Positions 9,589 to 20,284 of a DNA stretch of 64,000 nucleotides are shown here, in pieces. The stretch is from Lepidurus packardi. Its lineage: Eukaryota; Arthropoda; Branchiopoda; Notostraca; Triopsidae. Each line of letters opens with the position of its first letter. Positions within the stretch are counted from its first letter, which is position 1. The notes under the pieces were generated by a model. That model was not told the DNA's origin and did not search any database. It worked only from the letters and a program-made list of their open reading frames with translations. Location: assembly GCA_023053545.1 (NCBI GenBank), contig JAKZAN010000007.1:10106001-10170000 (forward strand), in the 5' to 3' direction. Both the position numbers and the translations under genes were made by a program.

Positions 9589-10449
9589 CTATTCAGGTTT
9601 TCTGAGGTAAAGGTACTGCTTCTTGGAAGCGGGTTCTTTTCCTACATATAGTTTCTCCAATTTAGAACGTTTGATATGCATTGGTATCCTATTTACCGGC
9701 AAAAGTAGCCCGTCCTCAGGAAACTGACAAGAGAAGTCTTGGGTCGTCATACCGGAGAACTGACAAGAAAAGTCTGCCATTTCAACTCCGGAAAATTGAC
9801 AAGAGAAATCTTTCATGTTAGCTTCGGCCAAAGTCACTTCTTCTTCATTGTTTTCCAGATCAATTGCGGGTGTGGACTCCGAAAAAACTAAGTCAGGCAC
9901 CGAGTCTGACGTACAAGTGCTTGTGGCAACTGTTGGGACAGAACTTGTACTTTCGCCTTGAAGCAGCAATTCTTGGATAATCTAAAACGTGCATATGTCA
10001 TTACCCTATTTTGTCTTCAAACGTTGGAGTATATTTACGTTATGGCGTTGTCTTTTCTCAATAGCTGAGGTTTTCCGAGGTTTGGGTGGACTTCGCAGCC
10101 CAGACACAGTAGCCGGCCTATCAAACTTAGTAGGGATAGCGGTTGGCAACAAACTCCTACCACGCCTTTTAGCCCGAAATCCCATTGCTAACTGTCGATC
10201 AACACTACCGTCAAATTGATCTTCGGTGAAGTGATCACCACAGAGAGACGCCGATTTACATGTGGCTTCCACAAAATCAGCCCTAGTCCTTTGCACTTGC
10301 AACACCCATTGCCGTCTTCTTTCTGCGTCTTTTGGGAATGTATATATCCCTACACCAGATCTTCCACTGTTATTGCAACCGTAAGCAACACAATAGTTAC
10401 CACTATGGTTATTTGTCTTTGATGGCAGATTACTTGCCATTTTTTCCAC
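9589..10449 (-). CDS. THAP-domain zinc-finger protein of the transposon
   Basis: The best model is complement join(9589..9971, 10023..10449), 269 aa, with a 51-bp phase-1 intron. Residues from about 19 form a THAP DNA-binding domain: CVAYGC, then the W of the RRQW motif, a CGDHF zinc-ligand pair, and an AVPT-like box (LLPTAIPTKF). The second exon contains three DFSCQF repeats 14-15 residues apart. The frame stops at 9589, but an overlapping frame immediately downstream (to 9486) encodes a very acidic tail ending SDISPVKE. Either a further small intron or a one-base frameshift separates the two. The length is far below that of a full THAP transposase. Start: MEKMASN; a second Met lies three residues later. 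Confidence 0.7.
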
Positions 10450-10529
10450 TAAAAATCACACAGCACAGAGGAAGCCTACACAAAGCCAGTGTATACGAAG
10501 CGCCCGTAAGCCACAACTCGAGCGCTGTT

Positions 10530-10548
10530 CCCGTTATTGACGTCACGG
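10530..10548 (-). promoter_or_regulatory. Subterminal inverted repeat with CRE palindrome, right
   Basis: Exact reverse complement of 8151-8169. It lies about 80 bp upstream of the THAP gene start on the minus strand. Confidence 0.7.
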
Positions 10549-10688
10549 TTCTAGTGGCGGGAAAATTGCCAAAACTTCGCAAGCCAATAACTCGGAAACG
10601 GTTAGTCGGAAAAATTTGAAACAAATTTTCCCGTTCTTAGAATAATGTGTACAATAAGAATCCATCCAAATATCAATACGCTATACTC

Positions 10689-10702
10689 GTGGCTATTGCC
10701 CT
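10689..10702 (-). repeat. Right terminal inverted repeat
   Basis: GTGGCTATTGCCCT, followed by TTAA at 10703-10706. Confidence 0.9.
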
Positions 10703-10706
10703 TTAA

Positions 10707-11840
10707 TGCCCTTCAATGCTAAGTGCCCCTGACAAGAGCATTATATGTTCGTGGTCAAGTGTACCGTGGTCATCATGTACTTCGGTCCAGACTTGAAGTG
10801 AAACTTTGGGAAATCAAACTCCTCAGTCAAATTTCCGAAGTTAAGTTTCTAAATTCAAAGCAAAATATTCAAATACACCTAATTTCTGTGTCCTATTCAA
10901 TTGCTACCACACGAATTACGGTAATTATTCTGTTTTTTATTCGCGGATGTAGTGTCTCTGTGTTTCTTGTTCACATGTTGTGAAATTCTTCAATAAATCT
11001 TGTCATCACTTGAAACATAATTTACTATTACAAGTATTTCGATGTATACAGTAATATTTTTTTAAATTTTAAGATTGTTCCTTAAGCTAAAAAAATGCTT
11101 TAAAAAGTAAAATTAAAATATTAAGAATAATTGTCTAGTATTAAGGTTCTTTTTCTATATCAGTACTGGCTTCACTAAACATCGCAGAATATGGAATCTC
11201 CATATGGCTGCCAATACCATTTGTTAGGACCATATTGTCATCTGACAGTAATGGTAATTACTCGTCAAATGTATTTATTCCGAGAGATTTTTTGCTTCGC
11301 TTTTTTATATCTATAAGTTCAACGCATCTACGATTACTTTCCCGTTGATTCAGTTTGCCATGAAAAGCTTATAGTTGTGCGAGCTGCAGATATTAAAGTC
11401 ACTATAATAACGAGTTGGAACACTTTGCAAAAAGAGGAAAACCATACCAGACAACTCGATACAGAACTCGCATTTGCTGGATATAGATTTTCTTGTGAAA
11501 TTTCTGTAGAGGAATTTAACCCTTTCGGTTTACTTTTGTTTCATTTGAGTTTCCAAATGACTGGTCTCGCTATTGTAGTCTGTACGGCTATTATTTATTC
11601 TAAAACAAAAGCGTACTATATTCAGGCGTCTAACCAGCGCAAATAAGTCCCCTTTACTCAATAGAGCCCTGATAGTTGAGTAGTCAAAGGCAGCAATGTG
11701 AGTCGACTATTACTGCGGGTCGGAGACTTTCCTGGTCCAGTAATAAAAGAGATACCAAGTGAGAGAACAGTGCATGCACAATTTTGTCCTAATTATAAAT
11801 TCGCGGAAATTGACACAAGTGCTAATAAGCAATACTGGTA
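10707..11840. other. Intergenic, no gene seen
   Basis: Moderately A/T-rich. Short open frames (for example 11377-11646) have no recognisable domain and no family similarity. The shared upstream element of the next gene lies at 11698-11742. Confidence 0.5.
11698..11742 (+). promoter_or_regulatory. Shared upstream element of the 11841 gene
   Basis: A GAGTCGACTATTACTG core followed by CGGGTCGGAGACTTTCCTGG, about 140 bp before the ATG. The TTTCCTGGTCC part is also found at 14031 in front of the next intact gene. Confidence 0.4.
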
Positions 11841-13032
11841 ATGGCAGTCAAAGTATTAATTTTCTTATTGCTACGGTCCATACTACATACTAGTACATAT
11901 GGAAATGTCTACTTTGTATCCCACGAATCATATGCCTATTCGACTTTGGATTCTTCTATTGTTTCTTCGGCTCAAATGGCGGGTACAAAAGAAAATCTCT
12001 TATTTCTTCAAGCAGAACTTAATTTCTGCCCATACTAGGAAGCGTAGGTATAGTGACGCAGCAATGTCGCCGAAGCTGCTCCCAAGCTGCATACTGCAAG
12101 GCCTTTGAAGTGACTTTACTAGACGCAGAAATAGCGCTGGGGATCTTCAACTGCAGCTTTTATGAGTTTAACGCCTGCAACTACAGATCCAGCTCGCTTC
12201 AGAACATGTCATCAATGGACTACCATAGATTGTGGGAGAAATTAGACGCCGGTAGGGTCAAACCTAAACCCTGCATTGAGTATTGCATAGTGGCAGCCCG
12301 CGGCAACTGCAATTTCTGCGAAGGACTGTCAAATGTCACGGAACTCGCTTCCGAAACACCACCTATGTTGTGCTCGGATTACCCTATGAAGCCATCTAGT
12401 AAGCATTTTGTAAACCTATAAAAAGAGTTTTCATATCTGCTTGGTTAGTTAATTGGGTGTCTTGCCCAATTTGGCCGTGGGGATTAAGCGGACGAAATCT
12501 GACAGTACTATGCAGAAATCAGGCTACTTTAATAATCAAGAATACACCAATCAATCTAATCAATACCCGTACATTACATAGTCTGGGATGGTCAAACCCT
12601 AAACCTGCAGGAACTTTAACAGCTTTCATGGCAGTACTTGAAACGATAAACTGGACTCTTATTGCTGAGCTCCAATCTTTGTCCACCGAAAAGAAATTAA
12701 TCGTATCCGTAACTCTGGACACTACCGTTACTCGGGATTACAGTTTTAGCGGGTTCAAGATCAGTCCTAAGGGCGAACTATCCTTGAACGCTTCGCTCGA
12801 TACACCCATTTCTACTGGATTTCCCACGCCCCTCATTAATGTCCCCTTTATGAAGTATCCTACAGGGTATGGCAATTTTTGTGGACCGTTTTGGCGGTTC
12901 ACTCCGACCGATCCACCAACATTGGGTTCTTTGGTCTGTGACCAACCTACGAAATTGCTCACCTTCGGGAGGCTGGAATGGGACAGAAAAAAGAGTACTG
13001 GCTTAGGAATGGCAACTCTCTCTTTCAAGTAG
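11841..13032 (+). CDS. Secreted Cys-rich PIWPWG-family protein, copy 3
   Basis: The model is join(11841..11982, 12039..12398, 12449..13032), 361 aa, the longest copy. The signal peptide ends near STYG and is followed by NVYFVSHESY. In exon 2 one family cysteine is lost: the usual G-I-D-C before the D-x-A-P motif reads ELASET. Exon 3 opens with NWVSCPIWPWGLSGRN, adding a cysteine before the motif, and carries an insertion FTPTDPPTLGSLVCDQ near its end that is shared with the decayed exon 3 at 5500. The IDWE motif of other copies is INWT. Divergence from the other members suggests an older branch. Function unknown. Confidence 0.85.
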
Positions 13033-13385
13033 CTTCCCTACTCCGTAACTTGTTCTTTAGGCTCCAACACAAAAGCAATACATTAGCAAGCATTCCTCAC
13101 ATAATGTTCCGATTCTGCACCAATATAATAATAAGTAGAAACAGCGCAACACATAATTGTCACTTTTATAAGGATAAAGCTAATCCACGACAAAGTTTGA
13201 CGAAGATTGACTGAAATTTATTTCTTCAAACTTCAATACAATCTGCTACTAGTAGGAATGGCATTGTCATCTTTTTTGACGGCGCAGTAATAATTATGTG
13301 GTTTTAAAAAAGGACGGTAATTTTCTCTGTTTTGCTGGCGATTTTTCTCCCATGAAAATGGTAGATCTAAAAGAATCTTTGACCC
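13033..13385. other. Intergenic, no gene seen
   Basis: The 13110-13260 part resembles the flanks at 20-170 and 5750-5880. No coding sequence is seen. Confidence 0.5.
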
Positions 13386-13604
13386 ATGTCAATGAAAGTA
13401 TTGCTTATCTGCTTGGTGACGACACATCGCATTACTGTGCAAAGGAATTTCTACTTTGCAACCCATGACTCTTACTTGATCTATTATCAGCAACAATCAG
13501 CATTTCAGCAGCAACAAACAGGCGAAATTGTTATTGCGCCTGTTTGTTTTCAGTATTCAAACTTAAAGCTCTATGTGGTGGCCACTTTATTTTTGATTAA
13601 ATAA
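13386..13604 (+). pseudogene. Exon-1 stub of a PIWPWG-family copy
   Basis: It starts like copy 1 (MSMKVLLICLVTTHRITVQ, then NFYFATHDSYL) and then runs into a glutamine-rich stretch. From about 13528 it matches the 3' flank of copy 2 around 7583, followed by block R1. Everything from within exon 1 to beyond the stop codon has been deleted. A short inverted repeat (AACAGGCG and CGCCTGTT) sits at the junction. Confidence 0.75.
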
Positions 13605-14107
13605 ATGCATTACTATTGATTGAAAAGGAAGAAAAATTTACGAAACAAGAAGCCCAAAGGCAAAACAACCTACCTTAAAGTGGCTCCCGGATGGAGCTAA
13701 CCCGTGCTCAGAGGCTCTTAAAGCGTGCCATTACTGGCTAAATGTCCCCTTCTACACATTGCCATTACAGGATGGTAATTTATTAAAGCGTTTACAATGT
13801 TTTATTAATCGATAAAACCGCAGTTTAAGAGCCTACGTCTTAAAACTTGCCGCAGACATTCGAGTCAACTCTTACTTACAGGTCGTGTCTACCAGTAGTT
13901 TTACTTAATAATTATCGTCCTATTAATTTATGTGTATCCAGCTGAACGAAGCCGAGCTGATTTTGAACTTTGCTTATCTTCGAATTGTGACAGACCGTCG
14001 AGTCCAAACTATTACTGAAAGATCCAAGGGATTTTCCTGGTCCCCGCCAAAGCGATACTACTGTCTAGAGACGAAGTTTAAAGTTAAACAAGTTCTTACT
14101 TTAAACA
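13605..14107. other. Intergenic with repeat R1 and two upstream elements
   Basis: R1 lies at 13605-13800. One element copy lies at 13855-13898 (GAGTCAACTCTTACTTACAG) and a second at 13994-14042, the latter 110 bp before the next ATG. No gene is seen. Confidence 0.55.
13994..14042 (+). promoter_or_regulatory. Shared upstream element of the 14108 gene
   Basis: TCGAGTCCAAACTATTACTG, followed at 14031 by ATTTTCCTGGTCC. Spacing to the ATG is typical for the family. Confidence 0.4.
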
Positions 14108-15279
14108 ATGAGAATCACGATATTATTGTTTGTGTTATGGACGGCGGAGATTATTTCTGCGTCCAGCAGTTTCTACTTTGTGACTGACTTTACATACATG
14201 ATGAAGGGTTTGAGTGCTGCGGCTATTTCTTCGAGTCGAGTTAAAGGTACAAGAATACATCTCTTTTTTTCGTTTCAAACTTAATTTCCGCCTACAGGGG
14301 ACAATGCTACTGTTACGCAGCAATGTCGTAGAACCTGCGCCGAAAGTTTATCTTGCAAAGCTTATCAGGTGGCATTACTGCAGCGACCAGAAGCACTAGG
14401 GATCTTCAACTGCAGTTTGTACGGCTCGAACGCCTGCGACTACAGAAATACTGCGCTTGAAATTATTCCGGGACCACTCATACGTTCATTATGGGATAAA
14501 CTAGACGCTACCTTGTTGAAACCCAAAGCTTGCGTCAAGTATTGTTCAGTTTTAAAGAAAGGTGATTGCACTCTCTGTGGAGGGCTTTCGAATTTTACGG
14601 GTTTGGAGTGTGAAATAGCTCCCAAACTATGTTCAGACTATACAGCAACACCCGGTGAGTTGTTTAGCTGCAATTCTTGGAGAAATTTAAAACCTCAATT
14701 TTTACTTGGCCTGAATGAGTAGATGACCCGACTTCTTTCCCGATTTGGCCCTGGGGCTTGGGAGGCCGACAACTGAATGCCGTTTGCAATAATCGGGAGA
14801 CAGTAATACTCTGGAATTCTTTCAACGACGGTTATCGAACTGTGAATAGTCTAGGATGGCCTAATGCCAAAGTTGCCCAAAGTTTATCCGCTTACACGGC
14901 AGCAACGCAGACGTTTAACTGGACGCTTATTTCTGAGCTGCAGTCCTTGTCTACCGAAAAGAAATTATTCGTTCACGTAACCTCATACAGTTTTTTGGTG
15001 TTTACCCAAGATCATGTTTTCAGCGGTTTAGAAATCGATCCAGACGGTCAGCTATCATTGAATGCTTCACTCACTGGCTCTACCGGCTTTCCAACTCCTT
15101 TAAGCAAAGCTCCTTTTGTAGCTTCCCCAGTCGGGTATGGCGCCGATTGCGGACCATTTTGGCGATTTGCAGGCGCCAGCGTCTGCGACCAACGTACCAA
15201 GTTGCTAAACTACGGGAATTTGGTTTGGGATGGAAAAACCAGTGTTGGTCTAGGAACCGTTGTCTTGTCCTTCAAGTAA
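14108..15279 (+). CDS. Secreted Cys-rich PIWPWG-family protein, copy 4
   Basis: The model is join(14108..14246, 14298..14654, 14723..15279), 350 aa. Exon 1 is the most divergent: the signal peptide ends near ISA and the motif is SFYFVTDFTYM, with H replaced. Exon 2 retains the eleven cysteines (QQCRRTC, SCKAY, FNC, NAC, KAC, KYC, GDCTLC, LEC, KLC). Exon 3 opens with DDPTSFPIWPWGLGGRQ and closes with CGPFWRF, SVCDQRTKLLNYGNL and a terminal VVLSFK. The exon-3 acceptor (at 14721-14722) sits in a weak context, but the phase fits. This copy is the evident relative of the 3' half of the chimeric pseudogene at 231. Confidence 0.82.
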
Positions 15280-16114
15280 CTGTAACCCAACTCGTTTTTC
15301 CCTTCAGACCTTTGTGGATTCCAATTTTTCTTAACTCGAAAGCTTTTTAAACAAGTCTTTCGAAATTCAACTTTTCCCTGGCATTCAATTCCACTTTTAC
15401 TCTAAAAGGATTTATAGAGCAATAAGTCCTTTGAGAAAAGGCAACTAGAACAAGTCCTTTTAGCATTTTTTAAACTCATTAATTTCATCTTGTTATTAAC
15501 ACCATCACACGACTGTAACATACGCAGCATAGCTTTCTTTCCGATGCAATTGAATGAACGTACAGTACCGTTCTACCGGCAATAATTGAGTTTGAAGTCA
15601 CTTCTCTATGAAGAAATTTCCTTATACCATGTCGTTTTTCTTGTCGTTTAACGAACATTGTCAAGAGCAAAGTTTACGGAATAAAGCATTGATTTCTGTA
15701 GTGACCAATCTGCTCTGCTCTAGGAAATACATTACTAGCGAGTAAGACGAAGTTTAGTTCACGAAACAAGACACCTAATGGCAAAACAACCCAGCTTTGT
15801 ATGGTTCTCGGATGTATTGAACTCTCTAAAAGGCTAATTACACTTTCCAATACTGTCTAATGTCTATTTTTCTACATTCCCATTAAGGGACGGCAATGTA
15901 ACTAACAGTTGCAAATGAATTGTTCGACCAAACCCGCAGCTTCATAGGTGTTAATATTATAATAATAATAATAATAATATTATTTTGCGGAAGGCTGCGG
16001 AAGGCTTATTCTATTACTGACAGGTCATGTCTACCATCAGTGTTCTTGCGTATTAACTATAATCACATCAAATCTTGTATACTGCCCACCGATCTGAAAG
16101 AATCTTGTGAGTCC
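15280..16114. other. Intergenic, duplicated flank, R1 block and AT microsatellite
   Basis: 15290-15680 matches 1100-1480. R1 lies at 15722-15905. A short (taa)n tract lies at about 15953-15984. An upstream element lies at 16005-16050. No gene is seen. Confidence 0.6.
16005..16050 (+). promoter_or_regulatory. Shared upstream element of the 16115 pseudogene
   Basis: CTATTACTGACAGGTCATGT followed by CTACCATCAGTG, nearly identical to 1995-2030. Confidence 0.45.
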
Positions 16115-16623
16115 ATGGCAGTGAAGCTACTACTTCTCTTCTGGTGGATTACTGCACAAGGGAATTTCTATTTTGTGACCCAGGACTCCTACTGGAGCTC
16201 GACCTACTCAGGACTTGGATTCTCTGTAAGTAAGATCGCTGGTATATCCAACGCAATCTTTACAGGTAAAAAAAACCATATCTAACTCATTGCTTGCACT
16301 AGGAGACATCGCTACCGTAGCGCAGCAATGTCGCAGAGCTTGCATATTGCAACCTACATCATAACCCTTCTGTCTGGCCACCTCTCACAAGGCGTCTTTC
16401 CTTGTCGCTTTTTTAATAATAACGCTTCTGATTGGCAAACGATCTCGCTATTTAGCACTACGACTAGTCCTTTCATTACTCTATGGGAGAGATGGACGCT
16501 GCTGAATTTAAACCAAACCATGATTGAGTATTGCGGCGTTATGGCAGTGGATCCTTTTGGCAGTTCCAAAGAGATGTTCCTCTTTGTCAACAAGAAACCA
16601 ATTTGCCGAAAATTGGACATTTA
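16115..16623 (+). pseudogene. Internally deleted PIWPWG-family copy
   Basis: Exon 1 is intact (signal peptide ending ITAQG, then NFYFVTQDSYW; donor at about 16256). Exon 2 begins at about 16303 but is frameshifted after the CRRAC motif. It jumps from the EYCGV segment (about 16537) directly into the end of exon 3 (GSFWQF, then CQQETNL). About 700 bases, including the second cysteine cluster and the PIWPWG motif, are gone. Exon 2 is the closest relative of the 5' half of copy 1. Confidence 0.85.
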
Positions 16624-17129
16624 AAGTTGAATGCATCATTCAGTTCCCAAGGCTCTGCCAACTTAATGTTCATATAAATTGTTTTTAGACTTAAATTGTA
16701 AGTTCTGTATCGCTATAGCGGTTTCAAACGATGTTCCTTACAATGAAGTGACCTACAATCGAGCTATTTCTATGTACCTTGCTCCAATGCAAAGTTAACT
16801 ACTAACACGAAAGTAATTCCTTTATGACAGGATATTGGATATACAAACCCATCAAAGGACGAGCCCCAGGTTCAATGAAGGAACAAATGAATGTACACAT
16901 GACGAGCCCCAGGCACAAATGAATACACCATGTCATTACAGGCTGAGCCTGATTGCATGTCATAAAAGGACGGTGAATATCGTTTTCCTACTATCAAAGA
17001 AATGTTCCATCGAATCGACTGTTCTGTTAGTTGATTCGAGATCATTTCTTTTGGCCTCGTTAGAGTACGCATCAACGGGGATGGATATTTCGTTGCTTAG
17101 CTCGTGAAGACAACAGTTGTTCGTTGATC
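16624..17129. other. Intergenic, no gene seen
   Basis: Holds a short direct repeat (acgagccccagg at 16858 and 16903). No conserved upstream element could be recognised in front of the 17130 gene. Confidence 0.5.
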
Positions 17130-18312
17130 ATGGCTGCGGTAGCTTTACTCCTCATTCTGTGGACGCCGTGGTTTGTATCCGGAAAGGGAAATCATTACTT
17201 CGCGACCCACACTTCCTACGATACTTCAACGCTGAATTCTTCTGTCATTTTCGTGGCTAATTTTTCTGGTAAGACCTACTACACTGAAAGTTCTGTTATA
17301 CTATGTACTCGAACTTGGAATTGCTTTACAGGAGACGTGGTTAGTGTTACGCAGCAATGCCGCAGAAATTGCGCTTTAAATCCACTTTGCAAGGCATACA
17401 GCGTGACCAAACTGCGGAATGAGGTACCCTTAGGTTCTTTTAACTGCCATTTCTTCGATTTGAACGCCTGCAACTGGACCACCGTTTCGCTTGTACCCAC
17501 TCCATCTCAATCAATCAATCCATCCATCAGTAGACTGTGGGAGAAGTTGGATGCTGCAGAAATGAAGCCCAAACCTTGCGTTGAATACTGCGCGGTTAGA
17601 TTCCGGGGCAACTGTACTGCCTGTCGAGGATATGATATCTTGAAGGGTATCGATTGCGATATCGCACCCAAACTATGCTCAGGCTACATGCCTAGTAGTA
17701 AGTTTTTGACTTTTTGGAGTTTTTCATTGGAAAATGTGTACTATAGATTGGAATATTCTTCCGATTTGGCCCTGGGGGTTCTACGGACGTAAGCTTAACA
17801 TAGTGTGCTACCAAGGGCATACGTCTTTCCTGGCGTTGTATGGTTGGAATCCCGGTACCCGTATACTGGAAAAGCTTGAAGATTACGGTTTTCACCGCTA
17901 CGAGAACCTGACTAACATGGCTAACTTCACTTCCTTGGTGCAGCAAATCGACTGGGTGCTCACTTCGGAGCTGGTCGCCTTGTCGGACAGAAAAGAGCTC
18001 TACCTGGAACTAGTTTTCAACAGCACTTACACCTGGCACCGTTTCGCTGGTTTCCAACTGAGTCCTTACGGGGAACTGTCGTTGAATGCTTCATTGGATA
18101 ATCCAGTTTCTAACGTATTTCCGCTCCCGCTCAGCAAAGCCCCGTTTGTGAACCTGCCTTCAGGTTACGGTAGCACTTGCGGGTCCTTCTGGCAGTTCAA
18201 ACCGAACGTTTCATTGTGTCAGCAAGAAACGAATTTGATGAATTTTGGGCACTTGAAAAAGCAGGGAGTTATATCCACTGATCTCGGGAATATTAATATG
18301 CTGTTCATTTGA
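17130..18312 (+). CDS. Secreted Cys-rich PIWPWG-family protein, copy 5
   Basis: The model is join(17130..17268, 17332..17697, 17747..18312), 356 aa. The signal peptide ends near VSGKG and is followed by NHYFATHTSY. Exon 2 is two codons longer than in most copies because of a serine-rich insertion (QSINPSIS) before the RLWEKLDAAE motif; all eleven cysteines are kept. Exon 3 starts NWNILPIWPWGFYGRK and carries IDWVLTSELVALS, a CGSFWQF motif and SLCQQETNLMNFG. N-x-S/T sites are frequent (NSS, NFS, NWT, NLT, NST, NVS). Function unknown. Confidence 0.85.
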
Positions 18313-18812
18313 TTTCATGCTGGGTTTGATTTAACGGAGAGTAATGCTGTGTGATTCATCATTTCTGCAATAGTTTAACACGGAAAGCTAATTTGAAAAT
18401 AAATTAATGTGTTCAGTTTGTTGTATGGAAGTGGACGGTCGTGGACTGTTTCTTCGGTCCGTCTTGGACTGTTCTGTTGTTCAGTATGAAGGTCAGGTCA
18501 ATCAGGTCAGAGGGACGAAAAGTCAAAGGAGAAATATAAAAAAAAAAAACAGAAAAACATGTACGGCAGGAGGTATTGATATTCGGTCAGAAATGGGGTT
18601 TTATAGAAAACTTTATGAGAAAGGGAAGTAGCAGAGGTCAAGTAGCAAAATGACTTCCTGCAGAAGAAGGTTCAGTTGAACACTATAGCCATGACTTTGG
18701 ACGCAGAAACTGACAAAAAGTGCTAGAAGAAGGTTGTGGAGCGACATACTTGCTGTTTATAGAAAAAAATTGAAATATACGAAATATATTTCAGATCAGT
18801 TTTTTTGAGATC
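18313..18812. other. Intergenic, part duplicated at 20195-20305
   Basis: 18565-18690 is nearly identical to 20195-20305, which precedes the next broken copy. Short frames here are not shared as protein. No gene is seen. Confidence 0.55.
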
Positions 18813-20056
18813 ATGATGGTAGTAAAATTGTTTCTCCTATTATGGACAATAAATTGTATTATTGCGCAACTAAATGTCTACTTTGTGACCCACCATTCCT
18901 ACGCTGGCTCGACGTTGAACTCTAGGATTATTTTGTCAGCAAACATTTCCGGTGGAACACTTATAACTTACTAACTTGATTTCCTAATCTTCCAAAATAA
19001 TCTTACTAAAATTATATTCTGCTCATTCGGCTGCTAATCAAAGTACTGCCTTCTGCTTCACAGGAGACTTGGCTAACGTTGCGCAGCAATGTCGCAGAAA
19101 CTGCGCCCAGAATTTACTTTGCAAGGCATTTGATATAACTTTGTTGCAGAGCCAATCATCATTAGGGCTTTTTAACTGTCGCTACTTTGTGCTAAACGCG
19201 TGCAACTGGACAACAGTTGCCCTTAGTTACACTTCAACGGCGCAATCTGTGAGGTTGTGGGAGAAGCTGGACGCTGCTGAATTTAAACCCAAACCATGCA
19301 CTGAATATTGCGGCGTTAAATTCCAAGGCAACTGTACGGCTTGCCGAGGATTTGAAGGTTTGACTGGTTTGGATTGTGACGTCGCACCTCGACTATGTTC
19401 CGACTACAGTATTACGTATCCAGGTATGTATTTCTCTTCTACTTTCTTCTAATATACTTAAGAACGAAATCTTAAACTGAGTTGTGATTCCGTGTGGTGA
19501 AGGTTGGCCCACACGTCCGATTTGACCGTGGGGCTTCTATGGTCGCAAGATACTGGCAATGTGTCGCGAAAGAGAGACGGTATTTCTGTACAGCAATGCT
19601 GCCGTTAATGGATCCCAATTCCTTTTCAGCATGGGTTGGGCGGACCAGATCAAAGCGCAGGATATGACTAGCTTCGTCGCTTTACAACGACAGATCGACT
19701 GGGAGCTCATTGCTGAGCTGCAGGCCTTGTCAGAGTTTAAGGCATTTACGGTTTATACGACCTTGATATTCGTATCTTCAGTATACCGTTACAGTGGTTT
19801 CGAGTTGAGTCCTTACGGGGAGTTATCCTTAGAAGCATCCATGAATACTACAGCGTCTATGGGGCTCCCTACTCCGCTCTACAAAGCACCCTTCATGACC
19901 TCACCAAATGGCAGCAGAACGTGCGGCTCGTTCTGGCAATTCACGTCAGATGTCTCTGTTTGTCAACAGCAAACGAATCTTTTGAACTTCACAGACATCC
20001 GCTGGAATGGAACTACCTTTACTGCACCATGTTATCTAGCCATGTCTTTTCTTTAA
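18813..20056 (+). pseudogene. Full-length PIWPWG-family copy with one nonsense codon
   Basis: All splice sites and frames are intact: join(18813..18951, 19064..19423, 19503..20056) would be 351 codons. One codon is broken: at 19523-19525 the first tryptophan of the PIWPWG motif is TGA instead of TGG. The product would stop at about residue 173, losing all of exon 3. The rest of exon 3 is unbroken and nearly identical to copy 1, so the mutation is recent, polymorphic, or possibly a sequencing error. Exon 1 and the first part of exon 2 instead resemble the copy at 20290. An alternative start at 18816 makes no difference. Confidence 0.8.
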
Positions 20057-20284
20057 AAATGTTTACATGTTAAAATTAATCCAAGCATGACTACAATAGT
20101 TTAATCCATGTTGTGTGTCTTCTTAAATTTCTCTTGAAATTTCTGGGTGGAAAACTATATAATAGCATTCAAATATAAGTGGACTATACTCAAGGAGGTA
20201 TTGATATTCGGTCATAAGTTTGGTTTTATAGAAAACATTAATGAGAAAGGGAAGTAGCAGAGGTCAAGTAGCAAAATGACTTCC

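Larger units (their letters stand above)
7975..10702. mobile_element. TTAA-flanked DNA transposon with P2X7-domain and THAP genes (Kolobok-like)
   Basis: Perfect 14-bp terminal inverted repeats, AGGGCAATAGCCAC at 7975 and its complement ending at 10702, are flanked by TTAA at 7971-7974 and 10703-10706. A second, subterminal inverted repeat of 19 bp lies at 8151-8169 and 10530-10548. TTAA duplication and a THAP-domain protein are traits of the Kolobok superfamily; piggyBac also uses TTAA but lacks THAP. No transposase catalytic domain is visible in 2.73 kb, so the element is probably moved in trans. It carries two convergent genes, 8239-9019 (+) and 9589-10449 (-). Intact repeats and open frames suggest recent insertion. 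Confidence 0.85.

Noticed and set aside
7975..10702. Assignment of the element to piggyBac because of TTAA
   Set aside because: No DDD transposase is seen and the THAP gene argues for a Kolobok-type element; the superfamily stays provisional.
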